Below, in pieces: positions 1-7,665 of a DNA stretch of 64,000 nt. The notes under the pieces are model-generated. The model had not been told where the DNA came from and made no database searches. It saw nothing but the letters and a program-made list of their open reading frames with translations. This stretch comes from Terribacillus halophilus (lineage in GTDB: Bacteria; Bacillota; Bacilli; Bacillales; Amphibacillaceae). The stretch lies in NCBI RefSeq assembly GCF_900101385.1, contig NZ_FMZB01000009.1, forward strand, positions 1 through 64,000, read 5' to 3'. The translations under genes were made by a program, and so were the position numbers. How positions within the stretch are numbered: position 1 is the stretch's first letter; the number at the start of each line of letters is the position of its first letter.

Positions 1-83
1 ATCTGGTTTCCTGCGCTCGACTTGCATGTATTAGGCACGCCGCCAGCGTTCGTCCTGAGCCAAGATCAAACTCTCCATGAAAG
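1..83 (-). rRNA. 16S ribosomal RNA, 5' end only
   Basis: On the minus strand the sequence reads into the conserved 16S start (AGAGTTTGATC..TGGCTCAG, then GACGAACGCTGGCGGCGTGC and the ATACATGCAAGTCGAGC segment). The gene runs off the left edge, so only the first 80 or so bases are here; the exact mature 5' end is approximate. The position just after ygxA matches the B. subtilis arrangement, where ygxA abuts an rrn operon. One base in the usual 27F primer site differs from the common form (GATCTTGG instead of GATCCTGG or GATCATGG). Confidence 0.95.
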
Positions 84-148
84 TGTTGATGCTTTGTGCT
101 CGTTAGAGCTGACGTTGATCTTAATGATCATGTCGTTTAGTTCGTAAT

Positions 149-178
149 TGGTTGTTTTGTTCAGTTTTCAAAGATCAA
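149..178 (-). promoter_or_regulatory. rRNA leader element (boxA-like/processing region)
   Basis: Minus-strand leader contains CTTTGAAAACTGAACAAAAC, a sequence commonly found ahead of Bacillus rRNA genes. Probably part of the transcribed 16S leader used in antitermination or processing; role inferred from position and resemblance. Confidence 0.55.
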
Positions 179-210
179 TTTCGTTCCATCGCTCATTTGG
201 CGACTAGAAC

Positions 211-240
211 ATCATATCATGTTTTAACTTGCCTTGTCAA
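211..240 (-). promoter_or_regulatory. rrn promoter P2 (sigma-A type)
   Basis: Minus strand: -35 TTGACA (235-240), 18-base spacer, -10 TATGAT (211-216), about 130 bases upstream of the 16S start. Proximal member of a tandem pair, as is usual for B. subtilis rrn operons. Confidence 0.75.
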
Positions 241-294
241 CAAGTTTTTTTGTTTCTTTATCGTCAGCCGTTGTGCTCGCTGGCGACGCATATA

Positions 295-324
295 AATATA
301 ACACGCTAGATAAATCGCCGTCAA
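295..324 (-). promoter_or_regulatory. rrn promoter P1 (sigma-A type)
   Basis: Minus strand: -35 TTGACG (319-324), 18-base spacer, -10 TATATT (295-300). Distal promoter of the tandem rrn pair. Confidence 0.7.
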
Positions 325-422
325 CACTTTTTTATAAAAATCTTACATTCATTTTCAACAGGCTGTTTACAGCTAGAACAGCTTAGCACATATAATCTCC
401 CTACACCATATGAAATCGGTAA

Positions 423-464
423 TTTTTAAAAGAGGGCAGGTTAACCCCGAACCAGCACCCCTCT
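423..464 (-). terminator. terminator after ygxA
   Basis: Minus-strand hairpin with AGAGGG/CCCTCT outer arms and GGTT/AACC inner pairing, followed by TTTTAAAAA. It separates ygxA from the rrn promoters. Confidence 0.65.
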
Positions 465-475
465 CGCATCTTTTA

Positions 476-1348
476 TCAAAATTCTTTGATTCGGTATTCC
501 CGATGGTATATTGCTTTACCTTTTGTTTCTGTCAGTACCGCTTCAATGATCTCCTTCTCCTCTAAGTAATTGAGGAGTGCACTCAGATGCGCTGCATAGG
601 CTTCCACTTCTGGTCTATTCTTTAATTCCCCGAAGGTCCATGCCTCTTTCTTCACACGCATGACACGCAGCAGATGCTCTGCGGCCGAGTGGGATCTGGC
701 ATTGATGGCGACATTGACGGCAAGGAGCATAAGCTGTACGCGCTGATCTGTCTCTTCCTTGCTCTGGATGAACTCTTCACAAAGCTTATATACTTCCGAA
801 TCTATTCTACGCACTTGATTCCAAACGGTGACTTCCGGGTGGTGTCCTTTTTCTATAATGGACAGTCGAGCCAGGTAGTGCAGGCATCGAACCATTCGCG
901 TATATGCATCGAGATACTGCCCGCTGTCATGAAGATCCTTTGTCTCGGCATAAGCACTGATCAGTTTCGCAAATTCAATCGTCATTTTCAGCTTCCGCTT
1001 TTCATATGGAAAACCAGCCAGTTCTTTTTTTAGTTTGTCGATATATTCATTACGATCAAAAACAACTTTCCCTTCGAAGATCCATTCAACCGCCCGCCGA
1101 TACGTACTAGTATCAATCCAATAATGAAGCAGCGACTCCTCTACGATATGCATCGCCGCTATTTTCCCTTCATAACTATAATGCTTCGTAAACCACGGCT
1201 CGGCTGCCTGTTTGACGATCACCAACAGAATCATATCGAAATTATCCGTGGTCGGGCTCACTGGTCTTGTTTTTTCCACTAAGATGATCCCCAATGTATT
1301 CGGCATACTAGCACGTTCTTGATAAATCGGACGAAGAATGTTCTCCAA
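476..1348 (-). CDS. ygxA: YgxA-like nucleotidyltransferase-like protein
   Basis: 290 residues, almost the same length as B. subtilis YgxA, with the characteristic N-terminus (MENILRPIYQERAS) and a nucleotidyltransferase-like N-terminal region (TDNFDMILLVIVK near residues 33-46), then a mostly helical remainder. The start is TTG, with GGAGGG about 6 bases upstream. Location between perR and an rrn operon is conserved in Bacillus. The biochemical role is not known; the nucleotidyltransferase label rests on fold resemblance and I see no complete, obvious catalytic set. Bounded by its own terminator downstream and by the perR terminator upstream, so probably monocistronic. Confidence 0.85.
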   Translation of the reverse strand: MENILRPIYQERASMPNTLGIILVEKTRPVSPTTDNFDMILLVIVKQAAEPWFTKHYSYEGKIAAMHIVEESLLHYWIDTSTYRRAVEWIFEGKVVFDRNEYIDKLKKELAGFPYEKRKLKMTIEFAKLISAYAETKDLHDSGQYLDAYTRMVRCLHYLARLSIIEKGHHPEVTVWNQVRRIDSEVYKLCEEFIQSKEETDQRVQLMLLAVNVAINARSHSAAEHLLRVMRVKKEAWTFGELKNRPEVEAYAAHLSALLNYLEEKEIIEAVLTETKGKAIYHREYRIKEF

Positions 1349-1425
1349 GGCAATCCCTCCGCTTGTAATTCTATATATTTTAGTAGTAATTCAACACATT
1401 TCTCCAAAATCCTTTTTTACCTGAC

Positions 1426-1460
1426 AAAAGAAAAGCCTTCATCACGAAGGTGACAAAGGC
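1426..1460 (-). terminator. perR terminator
   Basis: Minus strand: GCCTT-TG-TCAC-CTTC-GTGA-TG-AAGGC stem-loop followed by TTTTCTTTT. Confidence 0.85.
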
Positions 1461-1492
1461 AATTTCTATCTATAGAAGAACTCCGCTCGAGG

Positions 1493-1930
1493 TTAATGCT
1501 TGGTTGTTTGCTGACAATCCGGGCACGTACCATACAATTCCATCCGATGGTGAGTTACATCAAAATTAGTTACCTGGGCAGCGAGCTTCTCTACTTCATA
1601 AAGACTTGGATAATGGAAATCGACAATCTTCCCACATGAATCGCAAATCAAGTGGTAGTGTTCTTCTGTATCACAATCGAATCGGCTGGAGGAATCTCCA
1701 TAAGTCAACTCCCGTACCAACCCGTTCTCACGGAACACACGAAGGTTGTTGTAGACCGTTGCTACGCTCATATTAGGAAACTTATCCTCTAGCGCTCGAT
1801 ATATATCATCAGCGGTAGGATGGATCTTGGAATTCAGCAAGAACTCAAGCACCGCATGACGCTGTGGTGTAATTCTGACGCCGGATTCTTTTAATCGCTC
1901 CACTGCTGCTTGTAATCTCTGTTCAGACAC
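1493..1930 (-). CDS. perR: Peroxide-responsive repressor PerR (Fur family)
   Basis: Metal-dependent repressor that senses hydrogen peroxide through Fe-catalysed histidine oxidation and controls catalase, ahp, mrgA and iron genes. The winged-helix part ([27 protein letters not shown]) is followed by the metal-binding domain. Starting at GTG 1930 gives 145 residues, the B. subtilis length, and puts the sensing ligands at His37, Asp85, His91, His93, Asp104 and the structural zinc at Cys96, Cys99 plus the C-terminal CPDC, exactly as in B. subtilis numbering. GAGGTG lies 7 bases before this GTG. ATG 1936 is possible but sits too close to that ribosome binding site, and an upstream start at 1978 has no family counterpart. 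Has its own promoter and terminator. Confidence 0.93.
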   Translation of the reverse strand: MSEQRLQAAVERLKESGVRITPQRHAVLEFLLNSKIHPTADDIYRALEDKFPNMSVATVYNNLRVFRENGLVRELTYGDSSSRFDCDTEEHYHLICDSCGKIVDFHYPSLYEVEKLAAQVTNFDVTHHRMELYGTCPDCQQTTKH

Positions 1931-1986
1931 CGTCATGCACCTCGCTTTCACTTGTAAATAATACATTTGTCTAAACAATGACTATT

Positions 1987-2015
1987 ATTACATTATACTT
2001 CTTCTAAATTGTAAA
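1987..2015 (-). promoter_or_regulatory. perR promoter with Per-box-like sequence
   Basis: Minus strand: -35 TTTACA (2010-2015), 17-base spacer, -10 TGTAAT (1987-1992). Overlapping it is TATAATGTAATAATA, which resembles the left half of the Per box TTATAATNATTATAA; the right half is weak. Autoregulation is known for B. subtilis perR; here it is inferred. Confidence 0.5.
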
Positions 2016-2056
2016 GGGCTTTCCCTGATCTTGTCAATATAAAACCCTGGTTTCCT

Positions 2057-2602
2057 TTAAATATCCGGGACAAGGGGATTCTCTTCTGTCCCTTGGAGGT
2101 GATTCGCGTATCTTGCAGCTACAAAAAGATAATCCGACAAACGATTGATAAAAGAAAGTGTCTTACCGCTTCTATCTCCCTCCGCCAACGCGACAATCAA
2201 TCTTTCTGCACGCCGTACAATGGTACGCGCTTGATGCAAAGCAGCGGAACTCGGGCAGCCTCCGGGCAAAATGAATTGTTGCAGCGATGGCAGCTCCTCT
2301 GACCAACAATCGATATCCGACTCCAAAATGGAAATGTGCTTGGATTCCAGCTTCCATTGAACTTCTTTATCTGGTGGCGTTGCAAGTTCAGCCCCTGCAT
2401 GAAAGAGCAGTGTCTGGACACGCTGCAGTGATTGGCGGAAGGGATCGTTTTCGGCCGCTAAAAGACTGAGTGCCATCCCAATGGCCGCATTTGCTTCATC
2501 CAACGTACCATAAGCTTCGACACGGGGATGATTTTTCGGTACCCGCGTTCCATAGATAAGTGAAGTTTCCCCTTTATCGCCTGTTTTTGTGTAAATCTTC
2601 AT
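2057..2602 (-). CDS. Cob(I)alamin adenosyltransferase, PduO type
   Basis: Transfers the 5'-deoxyadenosyl group of ATP to reduced corrinoid, making adenosylcobalamin. 181 residues, normal for the PduO/YvqK family. The ATP-binding N-terminal motif TKTGDKGETSLIYG is at residues 5-18, and the conserved arginine-rich helix (ARTIVRRAERL) and NRLSDYLFVAARYAN follow. Its ATG shares one base with the stop codon of the upstream dehydrogenase (TAATG), so the two are translationally coupled. No cobalamin biosynthesis genes are nearby, which suggests salvage of imported corrinoid. The pair is not part of the B. subtilis perR neighbourhood, so it looks like an insertion into the block. Confidence 0.9.
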   Translation of the reverse strand: MKIYTKTGDKGETSLIYGTRVPKNHPRVEAYGTLDEANAAIGMALSLLAAENDPFRQSLQRVQTLLFHAGAELATPPDKEVQWKLESKHISILESDIDCWSEELPSLQQFILPGGCPSSAALHQARTIVRRAERLIVALAEGDRSGKTLSFINRLSDYLFVAARYANHLQGTEENPLVPDI

Positions 2603-3558
2603 TAGTATCCTCTGTCCAAATCAATTTTATTTATATACTGCTTATCAGCTGCTTCATCTGTATATACCGCTAGATTCTTTTCGAAAATATCCATTGCCCG
2701 TTCATTATAATGAGGGGATTTACCTGCCATATGCGGAGTCAGCACAACACGTTCATGATCCCAAAACGGATGATCCCCCGGAAGCGGCTCTTCCTCGAAA
2801 ACATCCAGCACAGCAGCCTTTATCTTCTCTTTGTTCAATGCATCCAGCAGGACATCCGTCGCCACCGCATCTCCGCGTCCCATATTAAGGAAGACCGCAT
2901 GCTTTGGCATAAGGTCGAAGTGACTTTCTTTATAGAAATACTTCGTTTCCTTCGTACTTGGCAGAATGGAAATCAAATAATCTGCATGCGGAAGTACTGT
3001 TTCGATATCTTTTTGCTTATATACTTCATCAAAATGGTCTTTCGGTGACCCGCTGCGACTCACGCCGATTGTATGCATGCGGAAGGCTTTCCCTAGACGA
3101 GCCACTTCTTGACCGATAGCACCAGCACCGACGACCACAAGTTTTTTCGCTGTGATTTCATCTATCATCAGATTCTTATCCCATACATGTTCCTCCTGTT
3201 TCTTCAGGAAAGCACGCTCGTTGCGGGCAACTGCCAGGATGGATGAAATCGCATATTCCGCCATTTGGATGCGATGGATACCGTTGGCGTTTGTCAGCAT
3301 AATGCCTTTTTCCGCCATCACATCAAGCGGCAGGTTATCGACACCGGCAGAAATGACCATGATCCATTTCAGCTTATCCGCTTTTTGTAGTGATGCCTCA
3401 TCCGCACCTCTTCCGCCAGTCACCAAAATTTCCGCTTCCTTGATGAGTTCTTCCGTCTCTTCCTTTGAGGAACTGAAGTGGAAAGTAATACCTGGATAAG
3501 AGCTTTCAAAATGCTGTTTCATTTGCTGATCTAATTTCACCGCTACAAGAACTTGCAT
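2602..3558 (-). CDS. D-isomer-specific 2-hydroxyacid dehydrogenase
   Basis: NAD(P)-dependent oxidoreductase of the D-lactate/phosphoglycerate/hydroxypyruvate reductase superfamily. 318 residues from ATG 3558 (MQVLVAVKLD), 8 bases after GGAGG. An upstream open frame to 3699 is rejected because it runs through a terminator hairpin, and ATG 3564 is too close to the ribosome binding site. Visible: Rossmann motif GAGAIGQEVARLGKAF, and the catalytic triad Arg (NMGRGD), Glu (FEEEPLP), His (LTPHMAG). Substrate cannot be told from sequence. Cotranscribed and overlapping by one base with the cobalamin adenosyltransferase. Confidence 0.88.
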   Translation of the reverse strand: MQVLVAVKLDQQMKQHFESSYPGITFHFSSSKEETEELIKEAEILVTGGRGADEASLQKADKLKWIMVISAGVDNLPLDVMAEKGIMLTNANGIHRIQMAEYAISSILAVARNERAFLKKQEEHVWDKNLMIDEITAKKLVVVGAGAIGQEVARLGKAFRMHTIGVSRSGSPKDHFDEVYKQKDIETVLPHADYLISILPSTKETKYFYKESHFDLMPKHAVFLNMGRGDAVATDVLLDALNKEKIKAAVLDVFEEEPLPGDHPFWDHERVVLTPHMAGKSPHYNERAMDIFEKNLAVYTDEAADKQYINKIDLDRGY

Positions 3559-3644
3559 CTGCATCCCCTCCAAAAGTGTATGTATTTGTTTTCTCCCTTT
3601 ACTATACCCCTTTTGCGGTGGGCACGAAAAGCGACATCCTCCAC

Positions 3645-3674
3645 AAAAAAAGCCCAGACACTGAATGTCTGAGC
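3645..3674 (-). terminator. terminator between the 38-residue ORF and the dehydrogenase
   Basis: Minus strand: GCTCAGACA-TTCAG-TGTCTGGGC stem-loop followed by seven T. It closes the small upstream gene at 3743-3859. Confidence 0.85.
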
Positions 3675-3742
3675 CAATATCATGTAGGGGAGGTTTCATA
3701 GTGTACTATATGCCAGCGATTCCTCCCCCGTATATGCACTTG

Positions 3743-3859
3743 TCACGGATTGTGCCCTTTCAGTTCATCCAGTACAAATAATCCGTCCTTACGTATAAGC
3801 ACATCATCGAAATAAATCTCAGCTTCCCCCGCTTGTTTGTTCAACCGAAGATCTTTCAT
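3743..3859 (-). CDS. Small hypothetical protein, 38 residues
   Basis: ATG 3859 is preceded by a strong GAGAGGTGATCC ribosome binding site and the frame (MKDLRLNKQAGEAEIYFDDV...) ends with TGA at 3743, followed 70 bases later by a good terminator. The peptide is acidic to neutral, without a membrane segment or signal. No family recognised. The well-placed ribosome binding site plus flanking terminators on both sides (3645-3674 and 3892-3924) argue for a real independent small gene. Confidence 0.55.
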   Translation of the reverse strand: MKDLRLNKQAGEAEIYFDDVLIRKDGLFVLDELKGHNP

Positions 3860-3891
3860 CGGATCACCTCTCTTTTAATACCCATTATTAC

Positions 3892-3924
3892 AAAAAACGA
3901 CCCAATGCGTGTGCATTGAGTCGT
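3892..3924 (-). terminator. bcp terminator
   Basis: Minus strand: ACGACTCAATGC-ACAC-GCATTGGGTCGT, a 12-bp stem followed by a T run. Confidence 0.9.
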
Positions 3925-3929
3925 GGATA

Positions 3930-4400
3930 TTATTGAAGGTTTTCCCGAATGAACTGCAGTGCTTCTTCGGTATGTCCGTCCACTTTCACCTTACGGAACT
4001 CCTTCTGAAGGTTTCCTTCTTTGTCGATGATAAAAGTAGAGCGTTCGATTCCGTAATACTCTTTACCGAAGTTCTTTTTCAGCTTCCAGCATTCATAATC
4101 TTCTGCTACAGCATGGTCTACGTCTGCAAGCAAAAGGAATGGCAGGTCGAACTTATTGATGAATTTTTCATGGCTTTCGATCGGGTCTGGGCTGACACCG
4201 ATGATGACTGCATCCAAGTCAGTAAATTTATCATGATTATCCCGGAAGCTGCACGCTTCTGTCGTACAGCCTGGTGTATTATCTTTTGGATAAAAATAAA
4301 GTACGATATTTTTTCCTTTAAAGTCATGCAGCGAAACGATATCTCCGTTTGTCGCAGGCAGAGTGAAACTTGGTGCTGCTTTGCCGATTTCCGTTGTCAT
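3930..4400 (-). CDS. bcp: Thiol peroxidase/peroxiredoxin Bcp (YgaF)
   Basis: AhpC/TSA-family thioredoxin-dependent peroxidase that reduces hydroperoxides in the cytoplasm. 156 residues. The peroxidatic cysteine is Cys45 in NTPGCTTEACSFRD, with Cys50 in the position of the resolving cysteine of the E. coli-type Bcp. Also visible: GVSPDPIESHEKF and the C-terminal HTEEALQFI helix. Neighbour of perR and gsaB as in B. subtilis, consistent with peroxide defence. Starts at ATG after a GGAGG-like site; monocistronic with a strong terminator. Confidence 0.93.
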   Translation of the reverse strand: MTTEIGKAAPSFTLPATNGDIVSLHDFKGKNIVLYFYPKDNTPGCTTEACSFRDNHDKFTDLDAVIIGVSPDPIESHEKFINKFDLPFLLLADVDHAVAEDYECWKLKKNFGKEYYGIERSTFIIDKEGNLQKEFRKVKVDGHTEEALQFIRENLQ

Positions 4401-4461
4401 GGATAGGCCTCCTTTAATTTCTGATATGTCTTAGCGTATCCGATTTAAGCAAGAAGCACAA

Positions 4462-4887
4462 CTAATCTCCTTCGCCATTCATCTTCTGCCTTACGACTGT
4501 GTGCTGCCACACTTTCAGCACCAATCCAGATGGCAGCAAATATCCGATCAAGGCCTCTATCAAGGCAAGGAAGCGACCGACACCTACAGGCAGGATATCG
4601 CCGTAGCCGACAGTGAGTAACGTAACGCCGCTAAAATAGATGGAGTGCAGCAAAGAACCCGCAAGTGATGAATCGATCAAGTCACCGCCTTCTGCCAGTA
4701 CGATGCCCTCGATTGACAAGATGAAATAAATCAAGCCAAATGCGAGCATCACACTCACATACAGAAATAACAAAGACAGGAATAAATCGATGGAAAATAT
4801 CGAGGAGGATTTCACCTCGTGTTTAAAAAAGGAATACATACAGCCGATCAAGGCAATGAATATCAGAATCACCAATACAAACACCAT
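4462..4887 (-). CDS. Two-transmembrane potassium channel protein
   Basis: Small ion channel subunit with the K+ selectivity filter TVGYGD at about residue 95, preceded by a pore helix (HSIYFSGVTLL). Hydrophobic segments: an N-terminal helix (VFVLVILIFIALIGC), a second (LFLSLLFLYVSVMLAFGLIYFIL), and one after the filter (FLALIEALIGYLLPSGLVL), so two channel helices plus an extra N-terminal helix. The start is ATG 4887, 7 bases from GGAGG; an in-frame ATG at 4893 sits directly on that site. No RCK domain, so gating is not evident. Divergent from gsaB. Confidence 0.85.
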   Translation of the reverse strand: MVFVLVILIFIALIGCMYSFFKHEVKSSSIFSIDLFLSLLFLYVSVMLAFGLIYFILSIEGIVLAEGGDLIDSSLAGSLLHSIYFSGVTLLTVGYGDILPVGVGRFLALIEALIGYLLPSGLVLKVWQHTVVRQKMNGEGD

Positions 4888-5049
4888 GTCCATCCCTCCG
4901 GTCCAGCTGCAAAAGCCAAACTGCTTTCTCCGCTTGTCTAATTAGTTTACGAGCGGCATGTCCCGACTATGTGTCCCAAGGCGCTTTTTTCGATGGTCCA
5001 AGGCACATATGCTATACTGTATAAGAGAATGATACGGAGGTTCACCTAT

Positions 5050-6339
5050 ATGAATAAGACTAAATCAGAACAGTTACATAAAGAAGCACAGGAGCATATC
5101 GTCGGCGGTGTGAATTCCCCATCCCGTTCGTTCAAAGCAGTCGGCGGCGGTTCTCCAATATATATGGAAAAAGCACAAGGAGCTTATTTTTGGGATGTAG
5201 ATGGCAACAAGTATATTGATTATCTGGCTGCATACGGTCCGATCATCACTGGTCATGCGCATCCGCATATTACAGAAGCCATCACCAAAGCTGCCCATAA
5301 CGGCGTGCTGTACGGAACACCGACGCGTCTGGAGAACCAATTCGCGCAAATGCTGAAAGAAGCAATCCCTTCCTTGCATAAAGTGCGCTTCACAAACTCC
5401 GGTACGGAAGCGGTCATGACGACGATCCGGGTCGCTCGTGCCTTTACCGGACGCAATAAACTGATCAAGTTTGCCGGCTGCTATCATGGGCATTCCGATC
5501 CAGTGCTCGTGGAAGCAGGATCAGGTCCATCCACTTTGGGTACACCTGACTCTGCCGGAGTACCAGCATCGATTGCTGCAGATATGATCACTGTCCCATT
5601 CAATGATCCAGAAGCATTACACGACGCTCTGGAAAAATGGGGCGACCAGATCGCCGGTATCCTAGTCGAACCGATTGTCGGCAACTTCGGTATCGTGACA
5701 CCAGAGCCTGGATTCCTGGAAAAAGTGAATGAGTACGCTCATGCCAAAGGTGCCCTTGTCATCTATGATGAGGTCATCACAGCCTTCCGCTTCACATACG
5801 GCAGTGCTCAGCAGCTTCTCGGTGTTGAACCGGATTTGACAGCGATGGGCAAAATCATCGGCGGCGGTCTGCCAATCGGTGCATATGGCGGTAAAAAAGA
5901 GATCATGGATCAAGTAGCTCCGCTCGGACCTGCATATCAAGCTGGTACAATGGCTGGAAACCCAGCTTCTATGGCAGCGGGTATCGCTTGTCTGGAAGTG
6001 CTGAAGCAGCCAGGTATTTATGAGCGTTTCGAAGAGCTCGGCGCGAAACTGGAAGCCGGTATCTTACAGCATGCAGCTGATGCAGGTGTGACGATAACTG
6101 TCAACCGTTTGAAAGGGGCACTTGCGGTCTACTTCACCGATGAGAAAGTCACCAATTACGCACAAGCTTCCGCCTCCGACGGCGAGAAATTCGCACAGTT
6201 CTTCCAGCTGATGCTGGCACAAGGAATCAATCTTGCGCCTTCCAAATATGAAGCATGGTTCATAACGACTGCCCATACAGAAGAAGATATCGACCGGACA
6301 CTCGAAGCGGTAAAAACAAGCTTCGAACAAATGAAATAA
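5050..6339 (+). CDS. gsaB: Glutamate-1-semialdehyde 2,1-aminomutase (GsaB)
   Basis: PLP enzyme converting glutamate-1-semialdehyde to 5-aminolevulinate in the C5 haem pathway. 429 residues from ATG 5050 (GGAGG 9 bases upstream). The N-terminus [15 protein letters not shown], the substrate loop YGTPTRLE, the PLP-binding [11 protein letters not shown] and the lysine in [17 protein letters not shown] are all present. Placement next to bcp/perR marks it as the second paralogue (GsaB) rather than the hemL of the hemAXCDBL operon. The weak upstream promoter includes TATACT near 5015. Ends in a strong terminator. Confidence 0.92.
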   Translation: MNKTKSEQLHKEAQEHIVGGVNSPSRSFKAVGGGSPIYMEKAQGAYFWDVDGNKYIDYLAAYGPIITGHAHPHITEAITKAAHNGVLYGTPTRLENQFAQMLKEAIPSLHKVRFTNSGTEAVMTTIRVARAFTGRNKLIKFAGCYHGHSDPVLVEAGSGPSTLGTPDSAGVPASIAADMITVPFNDPEALHDALEKWGDQIAGILVEPIVGNFGIVTPEPGFLEKVNEYAHAKGALVIYDEVITAFRFTYGSAQQLLGVEPDLTAMGKIIGGGLPIGAYGGKKEIMDQVAPLGPAYQAGTMAGNPASMAAGIACLEVLKQPGIYERFEELGAKLEAGILQHAADAGVTITVNRLKGALAVYFTDEKVTNYAQASASDGEKFAQFFQLMLAQGINLAPSKYEAWFITTAHTEEDIDRTLEAVKTSFEQMK

Positions 6340-6350
6340 GGGTATGCTAA

Positions 6351-6383
6351 AAGGCATCAGCACTTTCGCTGATGCCTTTTTTT
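6351..6383 (+). terminator. gsaB terminator
   Basis: AAGGCATCAGC-ACTTTC-GCTGATGCCTT, then a T run. Confidence 0.92.
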
Positions 6384-6482
6384 GGTCTGAAATATTTATT
6401 CAGTTAATACTTTATTATCTCAGGGCATTCGTGTAACATCATATAGGATAATCTTTCATGGAAAGAACGGAGGATCCAAGAA

Positions 6483-7550
6483 ATGAAACTTGGTGCCAGA
6501 ATGCTAAAAACTGGCGTGGCAATCACTATTGCCTTATATGCAGCGACCTTACTTCAACTGACGCCGGTATTCGCTGCCATCGGAGCTGCCTTTTCAATGC
6601 GGCAGTCCGTCTATCAATCCTATATCGGACTCATGGATCAAGTGAAAGGGAATATTGTCGGTCTGGTCGTTGCCGTTACAATGTATTATACCTTCGGGAC
6701 GGAACCAATCATCATCGGGGTTTCCGCCATCTTGACCATTGGTCTTTGTGTAAGCTTGAAAATACGGGAGAGTGTCATTGCAATCGTATCTCTAGTTTCT
6801 GTTATGGAGAATACAAGCGGTATGGATTTTCTACCATTCGCCCTGCTGCGGTTCTCGACATTGACATTGGGTATTTTATCCGCCTTCTTTGTGAACCTGG
6901 TTTTTCTTCCACCTAAATATGAAGTTGTATTATTGCAGAAAATCGATCAATTCAGCACTGAAATCCTCCAGTGGCTGCGTGTCGCTACGCGTAACTGGTC
7001 GGACCAGCCAGCTTTGAAGGATGAGATTGCCAGGATCGAATCTGAAATCCAGAAAATTGACGATATCTATACCCGATTCACAGAAGAACGAACTTATACG
7101 AAAAAACAAAAGCTCGTGAAAGCTCGAAAACTCGTTGTCATCCGCCAGCTCATTACGACCTTGAAACAGTCACATGGCATCCTTGAAGAAGTATATGATC
7201 TTGGAGAAAAGATGTCAGAGCTTCCGACTTGTTCAAGCGATAAATTCGTCGAAGAACTCGATAAAGCAATCATGTCACATGAGAAACTTATCCTGAGCGC
7301 AATGGGCCGCATCAAGCACCAGCAGGAAGAAAGCAATATCCGCGAAACACTGGATCCCGATATCCCGGCACTTGTTGACTTGCTGATCCATGTTTTCGAA
7401 AACAAGGAAAACGATGAGAAGATGATCTTCCTTCCGCTTGCTTCGCGACTGATGGAATATCACAGGGAACAGGATAGACTGAAGCGGCTTTTGAACAGTT
7501 ACCTCAGATACCATAACGAAGACTTTACAGTGGTTATGCCAAAGGAATAA
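6483..7550 (+). CDS. ygaE: YgaE-like aromatic acid exporter family membrane protein
   Basis: 355 residues. The N-terminal third is an FUSC/ArAE-type membrane domain with about four to five hydrophobic helices (VAITIALYAATLL, GNIVGLVVAVTMYYTF, PIIIGVSAILTIGLCVSL, LTLGILSAFFVNLVFLP), followed by a long, charged, helical cytoplasmic C-terminal domain (roughly residues 145-355). Matches the B. subtilis YgaE arrangement and is next to gsaB as there. Family members are proposed exporters of aromatic acids but the substrate is not established. ATG 6483 is 9 bases after GGAGG. Ends in a perfect 12-bp inverted repeat. Confidence 0.85.
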   Translation: MKLGARMLKTGVAITIALYAATLLQLTPVFAAIGAAFSMRQSVYQSYIGLMDQVKGNIVGLVVAVTMYYTFGTEPIIIGVSAILTIGLCVSLKIRESVIAIVSLVSVMENTSGMDFLPFALLRFSTLTLGILSAFFVNLVFLPPKYEVVLLQKIDQFSTEILQWLRVATRNWSDQPALKDEIARIESEIQKIDDIYTRFTEERTYTKKQKLVKARKLVVIRQLITTLKQSHGILEEVYDLGEKMSELPTCSSDKFVEELDKAIMSHEKLILSAMGRIKHQQEESNIRETLDPDIPALVDLLIHVFENKENDEKMIFLPLASRLMEYHREQDRLKRLLNSYLRYHNEDFTVVMPKE

Positions 7551-7586
7551 AGTACATCACTTTTTTATCAAGTGATGTACTTTATT
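7551..7586 (+). terminator. ygaE terminator
   Basis: AGTACATCACTT-TTTTATC-AAGTGATGTACT followed by TTATTT. Confidence 0.8.
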
Positions 7587-7665
7587 TATATCCATTTAAC
7601 GGAAAATGATAAAATGGATATACAAAACTTATCAGGGGGTTTTCTGACTGAGGACAAATCACGAC

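Noticed and set aside
3559-3699. N-terminal extension of the 2-hydroxyacid dehydrogenase frame
   Set aside because: It reads through a strong terminator hairpin, is cysteine-rich and unlike the family, and the ribosome binding site selects ATG 3558.
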